64,000 nucleotides of DNA, from assembly GCA_017644045.1 (NCBI GenBank), contig JAEPMI010000008.1, positions 434,001 to 498,000 of the forward strand. The letters are read 5' to 3'. The translations under genes and the position numbers were made by a program. The notes beneath the pieces were generated by a model that saw nothing but the letters and a program-made list of their open reading frames with translations, did no database searches and was not told where the DNA came from. This stretch comes from Deltaproteobacteria bacterium (lineage in GTDB: Bacteria; Myxococcota_A; Polyangia; Polyangiales; Houyiibacteriaceae). Shown one piece after another: positions 50,932 through 59,567 of the stretch (position 1 is the stretch's first letter; each line of letters opens with the position of its first letter).

Positions 50932-51510
50932 TCAGTCGAGCGGGAGCTTCGCGAGGCTCTCGATGGCGCGCTCGATGCGACCGCCGAAGGTGGCGGGAAC
51001 CGGCCCGAAGCGGTGCTTCGCCCCTTCGAGCAGCCCCTCGACCTTCACGCGCCCGTCGGGCTCGGCGGTGAACGAGAGGTGGCTCTGCCCCTCGCGCAGG
51101 CCATGCTCCCGCGAGCGGCTGAGGAGGAGGGTGGCCGAGGATTGTCCGGCGCGGAGCGTCGAGTCGAAGCCACGCTCACGGAGGAGCGCGATCAGGGCGC
51201 GCAGCGGCTCGAGGTGAGCGTCCCCGGCGTGGTCTTCGAAGAAGAGCTCGACCACGTCCCAGGACAGCTGCAGCTCGTTTCCGTCGGACGAGCCCTTCCA
51301 GGGTGGCACCACTCGCACCAGCGGCTCACCCGGCGGGTCGTCGAGTCGGGTCAGCGTCTCCGGGTCCGGTCGAGCGAAGATGGCGTCGCAGCTCCGGCAC
51401 CGCGAATAGCTGGGTGCCTCGGTCGGACCGAGCTCGCGGACCTCGTTCGCCACCGCGAGCACCGAGTGCTCCGCGATGCCGCTCTCGCCACACTCTGGAC
51501 AGCTGCGCAT
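50932..51510 (-). CDS. Zinc-ribbon protein of unknown function
   Basis: The 192-residue protein opens with a zinc ribbon: CPECGESGIAEH and, ~30 residues later, YSRCRSCDAIFARPD. An alpha/beta domain follows (LQLSWDVVELFFEDHAGDAH, ALIALLRERGFDSTL, SATLLLSRSREHG). No signal or catalytic motif is seen. It is convergent with the TPR gene, their stops 3 bases apart. I do not recognise the family. Confidence 0.7.
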   Translation of the reverse strand: MRSCPECGESGIAEHSVLAVANEVRELGPTEAPSYSRCRSCDAIFARPDPETLTRLDDPPGEPLVRVVPPWKGSSDGNELQLSWDVVELFFEDHAGDAHLEPLRALIALLRERGFDSTLRAGQSSATLLLSRSREHGLREGQSHLSFTAEPDGRVKVEGLLEGAKHRFGPVPATFGGRIERAIESLAKLPLD

Positions 51511-51524
51511 GACCAGAGCCTACC

Positions 51525-51674
51525 TCAGGGCGTGAGGATCGCCGGAACGGAGAGCCGAACCATGGTCGCCACGAAGTCGTCCACGGTGGTGAAGCCGCCC
51601 AGGTTGCCGCTACCACCCGCATCGCTGTTCAGCCGGTCGAGATCGAAACCCGCACGAGATCCCCGCGCTGCGGC
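51525..51674 (-). pseudogene. Protein C-terminal remnant in frame after an upstream stop
   Basis: Directly after the TGA of the small Cys-rich gene (51675-51677) the same frame stays open for 49 codons. It reads GFDLDRLNSDAGGSGNLGGF then TTVDDFVATMVRLSVP and ends at TGA 51525-51527. The composition is protein-like (Asp, Gly, hydrophobic alternation), unlike random frames here, but there is no start codon near its beginning. It could be the 3' end of a decayed gene or a stop-codon readthrough extension. Confidence 0.35.
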
Positions 51675-52073
51675 TCACGGGCCGGCGCACTCCCACCGCC
51701 GGTCGCCCATGACCAGCGACTGACCCCGCCGGCACTCTGGCAGCAGATCGACCGTCGCGCGGCAGGACCACCGGTATCGACCCGCGACCAGCACCTCGCC
51801 CGCGTCGCACTCTGGGTGGATCCGTTCGCAGCGGAGGGCCCCACGCTCGGTCCGAAGCACCTCGCCTCGGTCGCAGGTCGGCAGTGAGATGCAGTCCAGG
51901 CCATCACCCGCCGACGCCCGCACGACCAGATCGCCACGTTGGCACCGATGGCTCGGCAGGAGCGGCGTCTGCGCGAGCGCGTCGTCGACCGTGCTCGGAT
52001 GGGCAGCCCCGGCGGCGGCGGAGAGTAGGAGGGCGAGCAGCCCATAGCGCGACCAGCCTCTCTGCGGGCTCAT
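51675..52073 (-). CDS. Small secreted Cys-repeat protein
   Basis: A 132-residue protein from ATG 52073, overlapping the upstream stop as ATGA. A signal peptide (YGLLALLLSAAAGAAHP) precedes four short repeats of ~27 residues. Each has a Cys-Gly/Asp-x-Gly step: RCQRGDLVVRASAGDGLDC, TCDRGEVLRTERGALRC, ECDAGEVLVAGRYRWSC and ECRRGQSLVMGDRRWEC. Each repeat has two cysteines that could form one disulfide. I recognise no family; the repeats look like a small extracellular binding module. It is co-translated with the protein upstream. Confidence 0.7.
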   Translation of the reverse strand: MSPQRGWSRYGLLALLLSAAAGAAHPSTVDDALAQTPLLPSHRCQRGDLVVRASAGDGLDCISLPTCDRGEVLRTERGALRCERIHPECDAGEVLVAGRYRWSCRATVDLLPECRRGQSLVMGDRRWECAGP

Positions 52074-52891
52074 ACGACGCTCTCGTTGGGACCCGTGATC
52101 TTGTCCACCTCGCGCCGCTGGAACTCGCCGTCGCGATAGAAGCTGGTCGCATAGGCGATCCCGATGCCCGGCGCGGAGAAGTTGACCGTCACCCGGTTGC
52201 CATCGACCCAGATGCGAGAGAGCTCGGGAGCCGCATCCTTGCTCGCCTTCTCCTTGAACGACCTGTGCTCTCGCACGAGGTCCCGCAGCTCGGCGGCCAC
52301 GTCGTCCGTCGGAGCGAAGAACTTCTCCAGCTTTGCGCACTGCGCTTCGATCTCGTCCGGTCCAGTGCTCTTGAACTCGACGTCGACCGGGCGGTCTTCG
52401 TGGTCGAAGCGGCCGCCGTAGGAGTGGTACCGAAGCTGGTAGGTGAGGGTCCCAAACGACTTCGACTCGAACTCCTTGTCCTCGTGGAGCTGGTCGAGCT
52501 TCTCGCGCAGGCCCGCCTCGTCGGCGTCGATGGCGGTGAGACTACGAATCACCACCGACTTGCCGGTGTTCGAGAAGAAGCCCTCGATCTCGAGCGGTAC
52601 GAGCTCGCCCGTGACCTCGCGGGCGAGCTCGATCTTCTTCGAGAGGAGCAGGTGGCCCACCGCCATCTGGTCGGTGAACTCCGACGCCCCTTCGCGACGC
52701 ACGGAGTGAATGCGAAAGCTGTGCTTCTGCTTCGCCCCGATCGTCGCCCCGCTGGTGCGCTTCGCGAAGATGACGGCCTGCTCCAAGGGCGAGTCGAACA
52801 TGGACATGTCCGGGTCTCCACCAAGCCTCTTGAAGAACTTGCCTACGTCCTCGAGCAGCTTCTTGGACTTGTTCACGTACGGGTCGGACAT
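52070..52891 (-). CDS. Cytoplasmic protein of unknown function
   Basis: A 273-residue protein from ATG 52891; a longer frame to 52975 lacks a ribosome site. It is soluble and charged with no signal. An N-terminal helix (YVNKSKKLLEDVGKFFKRLG) is followed by alternating strands and helices, including VRREGASEFTDQMAVGHLLL and FGTLTYQLRYHSYGGRFDHE. I recognise no family. Coupling to a secreted Cys-repeat protein downstream is odd for a cytoplasmic product. Confidence 0.6.
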   Translation of the reverse strand: MSDPYVNKSKKLLEDVGKFFKRLGGDPDMSMFDSPLEQAVIFAKRTSGATIGAKQKHSFRIHSVRREGASEFTDQMAVGHLLLSKKIELAREVTGELVPLEIEGFFSNTGKSVVIRSLTAIDADEAGLREKLDQLHEDKEFESKSFGTLTYQLRYHSYGGRFDHEDRPVDVEFKSTGPDEIEAQCAKLEKFFAPTDDVAAELRDLVREHRSFKEKASKDAAPELSRIWVDGNRVTVNFSAPGIGIAYATSFYRDGEFQRREVDKITGPNESVV

Positions 52892-53029
52892 CGTTGGCTC
52901 TTTCGTATGGGTCGGGAGGACGTTCGAGCAGGTGGCTGTGGAACGAGGTGACGTGGAGCCACCAGCGCTCCCCACGGCCTACGTTCTCCACCGCCCAAAG
53001 CTCCCGAGCGAGCCGACGAAGGGTGACGC

Positions 53030-53950
53030 TCAGGCGCGGCCGACGAAGCCGACGTTCGACGCGATGTCGAAGACGCCGCGGCGCTTGGCGGCGGCGAGCA
53101 CGCGGAGCGCCTCGCGGTAGCCCCGCTGCAAGAGCTTGCGGGCCTCGCGGCGGCTCGTGAACGAGAACTCGCCGAGGTCCGGCGCGACGTCGAGCACGGT
53201 CACGTTCGGGTTCGTCTGGTGCAGCAGGTCGATGCCGCGCCGTTCCTTCTCGGAGAGCACGACGTTGAGCGACTGCCGGCCGACCGCGAAGGGGCCGCGG
53301 TGGGCGATGCTCCGCTCGTCGCCGCCCGTCACGTGCGGGCGGTAGACGTTCGAGATGACCACGACGTCGGCGCCCGCGTTCACCGCGAGGTCGAGGCTGA
53401 GCGTCCGCGTGAGCTCGCCATCGACGTAGAAGCGGTCGCCGATGCGCTTCGGTCGGAAGAGGAGGGGGGCGCAGCAGGAGGCGGCCACTGCCTCGCTGAT
53501 GGGCACGTCCTGGCGCTTGCCGCGTCCGAAGACCGCGCGGCCGCGACCGTCGATGTCGGTCGCCGTGACGTAGAGTTCCCGGTCGAGCTGCCGGAAGTCG
53601 TCCATCGGCAGGGCCTTACGTAAGTGCTTCTGGAAGCGGTCGATCGAGAAGACGCCGCTCGTGAGCCAGCCGGGGCTCGCCAGCTGCTCGAGGTTCGGGG
53701 CACCCAGGAAGTGCCGCCAGGTGAGCATCGCGCGGCCACGCCGACGCATCGGCCAGGGCCGGAGCCAGTCGACCATCTCGTCCGCCTTCACGCCCTGCGA
53801 GCAGAAGGCCGCCACCACCGCGCCGGTCGAGGCGCCCACGAAGATGTCGGGTCTCAGCCCGAGCTCTTCGATGGCCTTGAGGGCACCCAAATGGGCGATG
53901 CCCTTGGTGGCTCCTCCGGAGGCGACGAACGCCAATCTGGGTCGACTCAT
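53030..53950 (-). CDS. Patatin-like phospholipase
   Basis: The 306-residue protein has the patatin catalytic elements. The oxyanion loop is SGGATKGIAHLGAL (G12-G17), the nucleophile is S41 in VGASTGAVVAAF (GxSxG) and the dyad Asp is D177 in FYVDGELT. No signal is seen, so it is cytoplasmic or secreted by a non-Sec route; some patatins are type VI effectors, but no such genes are near. It would hydrolyse phospholipid acyl esters. A promoter-like sequence lies upstream (53992-54022). Confidence 0.95.
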   Translation of the reverse strand: MSRPRLAFVASGGATKGIAHLGALKAIEELGLRPDIFVGASTGAVVAAFCSQGVKADEMVDWLRPWPMRRRGRAMLTWRHFLGAPNLEQLASPGWLTSGVFSIDRFQKHLRKALPMDDFRQLDRELYVTATDIDGRGRAVFGRGKRQDVPISEAVAASCCAPLLFRPKRIGDRFYVDGELTRTLSLDLAVNAGADVVVISNVYRPHVTGGDERSIAHRGPFAVGRQSLNVVLSEKERRGIDLLHQTNPNVTVLDVAPDLGEFSFTSRREARKLLQRGYREALRVLAAAKRRGVFDIASNVGFVGRA

Positions 53951-53991
53951 GCGGTGTTCCTGAGCTCCTCCCCCCGAAGGCCAGCTAAACC

Positions 53992-54022
53992 CTTATAGGT
54001 CGGTTTGCCCCCCAATCGTCAA
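53992..54022 (-). promoter_or_regulatory. Candidate promoter of the patatin gene
   Basis: On the minus strand TTGACG (54017-54022) and TATAAG (53992-53997) are separated by 19 bases, slightly long. TATAAG is a good -10 and rare in this GC-rich DNA. The patatin ATG is ~42 bases beyond. Confidence 0.5.
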
Positions 54023-54050
54023 GTCCCCGACACCAAGTGTCACCCCGGCG

Positions 54051-54069
54051 ATGCCCCCTATGAGGGCAT
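54051..54069. terminator. Hairpin downstream of the M1-like/barrel gene
   Basis: ATGCCC and GGGCAT pair around CCTATGA, 17 bases past the stop of the minus-strand outer-membrane gene. A second small palindrome, ACACCAAGTGT, lies at 54030-54040. Confidence 0.35.
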
Positions 54070-54085
54070 GGTCGAACGGGGCGGC

Positions 54086-56773
54086 CTAGAAGTACTGCTC
54101 GAAGCCGAAGATCAGAGTGACCGGCGCTCGCACGGCGCTGGCTTCGGCGCTTCGGATGAGCGGCCGGGCGACGTCGAGGGCGAGCACCCCGGGCTGGACG
54201 CCCGCCCACTCGAAGTGGAGCCGGATGCCACCGCCGACCTCGGCACCGAAGCGGAGCGGGTCGGTGTCGTCCAATCCGTCGGAGCCGTAGACGAGCCCCG
54301 CGCCCGCGAACACCGCGAGCTGCAGTCGCCGGATCCACACGAGGTGGAAGACGTCGATGTCGAGGTCGCTGAAGAGGGTCGGCGTGAACCGATGCTCGGC
54401 GACGACGAACGCCCGGCCCTCGCCGATGAGCTCGTCCGACTGATAGCCGCGAAGGAGAAAGCGGCCGCCGAGCCCCGGCCGTTCGCTCGGGAGCGGGTCG
54501 CCGAAGACCCAGCTCACGTCCGCGACCAACGTGAGCACGTTCCGCAGCCCGATCGGCAAGGTGAGGTTGCCGCGGAGCGAGGGCGCGACCGTGTGTGTGT
54601 ACGTCCCATCGTCGCGCGCGACGAATCCGTACTGGAGGGCGCCGACCAATCGCGAGCCGCGATGCGGATCGAGGAAGTAGCGAAGCGTGCTGTAGCCCGC
54701 GGAGACGAGAACGCCCGTGCGCCACCCGCCTTCGCCGGTGTCGCTGAACCCACCATGGAGGCGGTCGAAGGTCAGGCCGGCCGTCGCTGCGCCGATGCGG
54801 TTGTTGCCGTCGCGCTTCCGCCCGAAGAGCTGGGTGTAGCGGAGCAGACCGCCGGTGGCGCGCGGTCCGGTCGCGAGGCGCATGCCCCAGGTGCGCTCGA
54901 GGTCGTACTGGCGCCGCACGACGAAGTCGACGAGCCCGATGATGTTCCCTTCGGTGCCGCTCGCCGCGAGGTTGAGCGCCTGGAGGATCGGTGGCCGGAA
55001 GGGCAGGACCTCCGCGTCGTCCGCCTGCGGATGCCCTTCGGCGACGGCCGCCGACTGCGGGAGCCGTCGGTTGGGGTCGACCAGCACCTGGGAGCGCTCC
55101 GCCGGCGTCTCGATGGCCACCGTTCCGCGTTCGCCGACACCGTCCCAGGTGCCCTCCGCCGTGTTCCCGCGCTCGTCGATCACGCGCACCATCACCGGCT
55201 CCGGCCGGTCGGCGCCTTCGCGCACCACCTCGACGTGGTGTACCCAGCCCTCGCCCCGGCGTTCACTCCGGATCGCGCCGAGCCGGTAGTTCACCTCGAG
55301 CCCCGGGGACCGGAGCCAGAGCTCGAGGGTCTCTTGGTCGATGCCCGCCTGCTCGAGCAGTGGTCGCGCGGGTCGTTCGCTTCGCAGGAGCCGCGCCGCG
55401 AGCTGGCGGAACGCGTCCGCGTCCAACCGGTCCCGGCCGTGCTCCAGGATGCGTCGCCCCCGCGCGCGTGGACGGCGAGAGCGCACCGGGTCCTCCCCGA
55501 AGCGCTCCGGTTCGGCGACCGTGCCGAAGTAGGTGTCGACGAACGCGATCTGCGGCGCGTAGAGCAACTGATCGATCGACGGATGGAAGCCTGCCCAGTC
55601 GATCAGGTCCCGCGCGGTCTGCAGCTCGCCGCTGCGCCGGAGCGTGTCGAGGTCCGTCAGCAACACCGCCCGCAGGTCGACGGCCCAGTCGCGGTCGTCG
55701 AGCGGCTCGCGTGGTCCGACCACCGGCTCGAGGAGCGAACGGAAGACCACCCGCGCGAGCACGCGGTCGTGAAGCGCGGTGAGGTCGTCGTAGGGGAAGA
55801 GCTCGTAGATGCGATCGCTGATCAGCACCAGGCCGGGCGCGGTCGCCGCCAGCTCGGTCCGCGAGGGCGAGAGCACCACGCGGAGCGTTCGGCGCGCGGG
55901 CTCGATGCCCGCCATCGCCATCGTCTGCAGCGCGCCCTGCACCACGCCGGCGACACGCTCGGTGACGTCGATCCGCGCGAGGTCACGAAGGCCGGCCGTC
56001 GGGTTCGCGCTGGGTGGCGGCGAGCGGTAGAGCGAGTAGGGCGCGATGACGTGGAGATGGAAGGGCGTTCCTCCAGGGGTGCGCAACGTCTCCGACGCCA
56101 CGTAGCGCTCGTCCATCGCGACCAGCGGCACGTAGGGGACCCGTCCCTCGCCTCGCCACGCGCCATCGCGTTCACGCATTCCGATTCCGGACGTGACCTT
56201 CCGGTCGTCGTCGAAGGCGATCGCCACCTGGTGCGGCACCTCGAACGCCCACCGATGGTCGTCGACGAGCAGGGGGTACCAGGGACCGAGGAGCGCGATG
56301 CGCCCGGGCGTTCGTCCGAGTCGGCCGAATCGCTCCGGCACCCGCTGATGGGTCACGAGCCGGACCGTCACCTCCCCGTCGAGTGGCGCTTCTCCGAAGA
56401 CGAGGACGTCGGCCCCGGCGCGATCCCGCTTGGCGTCCTCGGTCGGCTGCCGTCGCTCCCACCGGGCCGGGACCCCATCGATGGTCACCGAGTCCACCGA
56501 CACCGGCGCGCGGTCGATCTCCCGCGGGTAGACCCACTGCGCGCTCAGGTCGTCCATCGCCTCCGGCGGCTCGGCGAGTCGATCGGCGTAGAGCCAGAAG
56601 CGCAGCGACGATTCGCCCGCCGCTCGCACCCGCACGTCGGTCGTGATCGTGAGGACGTCGTCCGTGATCTCGGCCCGCACCTCGTAGCGAACGGGCTCCG
56701 CGGCCTGCGCGGACGGCGCCATCGCCCCGCCCGCGGCGAGGGCCCCCAGCAGCAGTGCGGCGCGGAGAGTCAC
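54086..56773 (-). CDS. M1-peptidase-like region fused to a BamA-type outer-membrane barrel
   Basis: An 895-residue protein from GTG 56773 with signal peptide LRAALLLGALAAGGAMAP to SAQAAE. Residues ~25-540 resemble the fold of M1 aminopeptidases: N-terminal beta domain with EVRAEITDDVLTITTDVRVR, then a helical region. The catalytic HExxH is absent; the matching helix reads ALHDRVLARVVFRSLLEPV. A beta domain follows, then from ~610 an outer-membrane barrel with amphipathic strands, the RGYQSDELIGEGRAFVVAEH pattern of BamA/Omp85-like surface antigens, and a C-terminal FEQYF ending in the aromatic typical of barrel insertion. It probably sits in the outer membrane with the M1-like part in the periplasm. 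Confidence 0.8.
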   Translation of the reverse strand: MTLRAALLLGALAAGGAMAPSAQAAEPVRYEVRAEITDDVLTITTDVRVRAAGESSLRFWLYADRLAEPPEAMDDLSAQWVYPREIDRAPVSVDSVTIDGVPARWERRQPTEDAKRDRAGADVLVFGEAPLDGEVTVRLVTHQRVPERFGRLGRTPGRIALLGPWYPLLVDDHRWAFEVPHQVAIAFDDDRKVTSGIGMRERDGAWRGEGRVPYVPLVAMDERYVASETLRTPGGTPFHLHVIAPYSLYRSPPPSANPTAGLRDLARIDVTERVAGVVQGALQTMAMAGIEPARRTLRVVLSPSRTELAATAPGLVLISDRIYELFPYDDLTALHDRVLARVVFRSLLEPVVGPREPLDDRDWAVDLRAVLLTDLDTLRRSGELQTARDLIDWAGFHPSIDQLLYAPQIAFVDTYFGTVAEPERFGEDPVRSRRPRARGRRILEHGRDRLDADAFRQLAARLLRSERPARPLLEQAGIDQETLELWLRSPGLEVNYRLGAIRSERRGEGWVHHVEVVREGADRPEPVMVRVIDERGNTAEGTWDGVGERGTVAIETPAERSQVLVDPNRRLPQSAAVAEGHPQADDAEVLPFRPPILQALNLAASGTEGNIIGLVDFVVRRQYDLERTWGMRLATGPRATGGLLRYTQLFGRKRDGNNRIGAATAGLTFDRLHGGFSDTGEGGWRTGVLVSAGYSTLRYFLDPHRGSRLVGALQYGFVARDDGTYTHTVAPSLRGNLTLPIGLRNVLTLVADVSWVFGDPLPSERPGLGGRFLLRGYQSDELIGEGRAFVVAEHRFTPTLFSDLDIDVFHLVWIRRLQLAVFAGAGLVYGSDGLDDTDPLRFGAEVGGGIRLHFEWAGVQPGVLALDVARPLIRSAEASAVRAPVTLIFGFEQYF

Positions 56774-56950
56774 CCGCCTTCGATACCATTTCGCGGGCCT
56801 CGGGCCCTCGCGATCGTGCCGGGTGCCGGTGCTGACCCCCGTTCTCCGGACCCTCGGCCGAGAAAACACCGGGCCTCGGCATTTTGCAGTCGGGAAGCGT
56901 GCTGGAAACCGGTCGAGTTGCTACCCTTGTGGGGTGACTCGAGGAGGCCC

Positions 56951-57166
56951 ATGCCCAGCGCGTTCATCGAGCGATCCTTCACTGGAATCGTCATCGTCGT
57001 CGCGCTCCTGGTCTTGGCTCTCGTGGCGCTACGAATCGTGATCGGCGTGGCGCGCCGTCGAGCGGCGCAGCGCACCGACGCGCTCTTGAAAAGGACTCTC
57101 GAGACGGCGACGCCAGCGGCGTCGCAGCACGCCTCGCCCACCGCCGAGATGGCGGATGGGGATTGA
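56951..57166 (+). CDS. Small single-pass membrane protein
   Basis: A 71-residue protein from ATG 56951 preceded by GAGGAGG. One membrane helix (GIVIVVALLVLALVALRIVI) is followed by an Arg-rich cytoplasmic stretch (GVARRRAAQRTDALLKRTLE). Function unknown. It precedes the amidotransferase-like gene by 78 bases. Confidence 0.65.
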   Translation: MPSAFIERSFTGIVIVVALLVLALVALRIVIGVARRRAAQRTDALLKRTLETATPAASQHASPTAEMADGD

Positions 57167-57244
57167 TCCACTCCCAAACGACACAAAGAAGAACGAGAAC
57201 GGAAGAACGAGGGACGCGGAGCGTTCCACGAAAGAAGGCAATCG

Positions 57245-58057
57245 ATGGGTAGGCTCGTGGGATACATGGCCAACCGGCACGACCGGCTCGGCGCAGCGCT
57301 TCATCAGGAGCGTGCCGTCGTCGCTCCGCCGCCGGCGATGGGACCCACCGGATGGGGGCTCGGCTTCTATCAGGGGGGCGAAGTGCTCCACAAGAAGCGC
57401 CCCCAGTTCGACGGCAAGTTCGATTGGGAGACCGTCACCCGCGACGTGCGCAGCGATTGCGCGATCCTCCACCTTCGCCAGCCGACCGTCGGCGACTTCC
57501 GCAGCCACAACACGCACCCCTTCCGGATGCGGAGCTGGCTCTTCGCGCACACCGGGACCATCTCGCGTTTCGAGGCCATCGAGGAGCGGCTGCGCGGCTC
57601 GCTCCCCGACTTCGTGAACCGGAACATCCGCGGCAAGACGGACAGCGAGGTCCTCTTCCACGTCATCCTCTCGTTCCTCCACGACAGTGGGAACCTCGAC
57701 AACCTCGATGTCGCTTCGGATGATCTCCTCTCGGCCGTTCGGTCGGCGGTCGCGCTGGTGGACCGCCTCACCGCGGAGGTGAAGGCGCCGCCTTCCACCA
57801 TGAACCTGGTGCTCACGAACGGTCGGCTGATGATCGGCCTCTGCCGCGGCGCGCGGCTCGCGTACGTCGAGCGTCGTGGGCTCTTCGATCCGCCCGACGA
57901 CCTCCCGCCCGACCGCGGAGCGCCCGGTGTGCTCCGCTACGTGATGCTCACCTCGGACCTCGAGGGCATCGAGCTCCCGGCCGACTACATCGAGCTCGAG
58001 CAGGGGCAGGCCGTCATCGTCGATCGCGACCTGCACGTGCAGGGCCGCTCGCTGTAA
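57245..58057 (+). CDS. Class II glutamine-amidotransferase-like protein lacking Cys2
   Basis: The 270-residue protein has the Ntn-hydrolase fold of YafJ/EgtC-like class II amidotransferases: LVGYMANRHDRLG, GPTGWGLGFYQGG, CAILHLRQPTVGDFRSHNTH, LFAHTGTIS and GKTDSEVLFHVIL. The catalytic Cys that follows the initiator Met in active members (MCRLLGY) is replaced: the protein begins M-G-R-L-V-G-Y. There is no alternative start giving Cys. It should fold and bind, but not release ammonia from glutamine by the usual route. Confidence 0.88.
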   Translation: MGRLVGYMANRHDRLGAALHQERAVVAPPPAMGPTGWGLGFYQGGEVLHKKRPQFDGKFDWETVTRDVRSDCAILHLRQPTVGDFRSHNTHPFRMRSWLFAHTGTISRFEAIEERLRGSLPDFVNRNIRGKTDSEVLFHVILSFLHDSGNLDNLDVASDDLLSAVRSAVALVDRLTAEVKAPPSTMNLVLTNGRLMIGLCRGARLAYVERRGLFDPPDDLPPDRGAPGVLRYVMLTSDLEGIELPADYIELEQGQAVIVDRDLHVQGRSL

Positions 58058-58220
58058 AGTGTCCCGTCTCCGGATTTCGTCACAAAACTCGCCGGCCCTC
58101 GAACCGTGACTCTGCGTTGCTCCTCCTCGAAATACGTAAAGTATTCCTCGTCGTCGCTCCTTGATTCACGGTCCGATGACTCGCCGATTTTCGCAACGAC
58201 TTCCGGGCCGGGACACTGAG

Positions 58221-58820
58221 GTGACGAGCCGGGCGCTCGCTGGGCTCCTCCTCTGCGCGAGCTGTGCGACGGCTCCGCCACCGGAGCCCTTGCCACCGGC
58301 GACCGACGCCGATCCGCTGCCGCACACGCCGCAGCCCCAGGAGGGCGTCCGCGGTGGCGACGGCCCCATCGGCCTGTCGATGAGCGGCGGCTTCAACGAA
58401 GCCCGCTCCATGGCCATCCAGTTTCTGGAGGCGCTCGTCGCCGGTGAGCGCGAGGGCATGGAGCGTCTGCTCGGGGATCGGGTCGCGCTCGCTCAACCCC
58501 GGCTGACCGCGCCGACCCGGCAGCGGGACGACGTGCTCGTCGTGGCCATGCACCCGGCGCGGCGCCGGGTGATCGACCCCTCCACCACGTTGGACTCGCT
58601 CATCGAGATCGACTCCCTCGAGGCCAACACGCTCGAAGGGGAGAGCGGCGACCGGTCGGGCCGCGGGCTCCCGCAGGGCATGGAGGGCAGCGACGTGGTC
58701 CTCACCGTCCCGCTCACTCCGACGGGGCGCCGCGTGTTGCCGCTCCTGCTCCCCGGGTGGCGCCAAGAGGGCAAGCTCATCGTCCGGGGCGGCGCCGATC
58801 CTCGAATCGTCGGACTCTGA
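58221..58820 (+). CDS. Probable lipoprotein of unknown function
   Basis: From GTG 58221 the protein is 199 residues, beginning TSRALAGLLLCASC, a short lipoprotein-like signal with a non-standard lipobox (CAS-C). ATGs at 58161 and 58176 are alternatives that bury the signal. A Pro-rich linker (PPPEPLPPATDADPLPHTPQ) leads to an alpha/beta domain (NEARSMAIQFLEALVAGERE, DVVLTVPLTPTGRRVLPLLL) that reads like an NTF2-like or DUF-type fold. I recognise no family. Confidence 0.6.
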   Translation: MTSRALAGLLLCASCATAPPPEPLPPATDADPLPHTPQPQEGVRGGDGPIGLSMSGGFNEARSMAIQFLEALVAGEREGMERLLGDRVALAQPRLTAPTRQRDDVLVVAMHPARRRVIDPSTTLDSLIEIDSLEANTLEGESGDRSGRGLPQGMEGSDVVLTVPLTPTGRRVLPLLLPGWRQEGKLIVRGGADPRIVGL

Positions 58821-58823
58821 GCG

Positions 58824-59474
58824 TCAGGACGCGGGGACCGTCACCTCGACCTCGGTCACGCGCACGCGGGCCGGGTCGTTCGGCACGACGGTCAGGGACA
58901 CGGTCGCGCGCCCGGACGACGTCTTCCAGTCCTCGGTCGCGATCAGCAGTCGTCCGTCGACGTGCATCGTGAGCTTCGAACCGATCGCGGCGGCGACGAT
59001 GGTCGTGGGGCGCGAGCGATCGCGAGCGGCGAAGTCGCCGATCCTGGAGCTCGCCAACCAGCTGAACTGCGGCGCGGGGTCCATCGGTTGGTGCACCATC
59101 GCCAGCAGACCGATGGCGCCGTCGTCGGCGACTCGGAACTCGTAGCGGGCAGACTTGGTGCGCCGAAGGGTGAGGCTGATCTCGGAGCGCGGCGGGTAGA
59201 GCACCACGCTCGCTCGGACCCGCACGTCTCGGAGCACGGCTTCGGTCCCGACGATGGGCGCGGTCGCGGGACCGAGCTCCGGATTCGAGGAGACGTCGAA
59301 GCCGGGGCCGTCACCCGTGCTCACCCGGATGGCCTTGGAAGAACCTGGGAGGAGCCCATGGAGCGTCATCGAGGGGTCGGTCCACGCGACCCGGGTGGTG
59401 TCCGCGGCGGTCGCGCCGCAGTAGGAACAGCGAGAACCATCACCGGTCGGAGCGCCGCATGTCGAACACGCCAT
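58824..59474 (-). CDS. Zinc-ribbon protein with beta-sandwich C-terminus
   Basis: A 216-residue protein from ATG 59474, since this places a zinc ribbon first: CSTCGAPTGDGSRCSYCGA with two CxxC pairs. The rest (~40-215) is beta-rich (VRVRASVVLYPPRSEISLTL, ARYEFRVADDGAIGLLAM, KLTMHVDGRLLIATEDWKTS) and resembles a LamG/DUF1080-like sandwich. It may bind a glycan or a protein surface; no catalytic residues are apparent. It converges on the lipoprotein gene, with stops 3 bases apart. Confidence 0.7.
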   Translation of the reverse strand: MACSTCGAPTGDGSRCSYCGATAADTTRVAWTDPSMTLHGLLPGSSKAIRVSTGDGPGFDVSSNPELGPATAPIVGTEAVLRDVRVRASVVLYPPRSEISLTLRRTKSARYEFRVADDGAIGLLAMVHQPMDPAPQFSWLASSRIGDFAARDRSRPTTIVAAAIGSKLTMHVDGRLLIATEDWKTSSGRATVSLTVVPNDPARVRVTEVEVTVPAS

Positions 59475-59567
59475 GGGGCGAGACGCTAACAGGGGCCTGC
59501 GCGTGCAGTCGACGGGCGAGTTGTCGGTATCTGAGATCTCGGGACATCCGCTGCTACGGTCGCTCCC

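Noticed and set aside
54005-56950. A long plus-strand frame antisense to the M1-like/barrel gene
   Set aside because: Only its end, from ATG 56951 with GAGGAGG upstream, looks like a real small membrane protein.
57985-58296. A minus-strand frame across the AT-rich gap at 58058-58220
   Set aside because: It overlaps two better genes, begins in Arg/Ser-rich shadow sequence and has no ribosome site.
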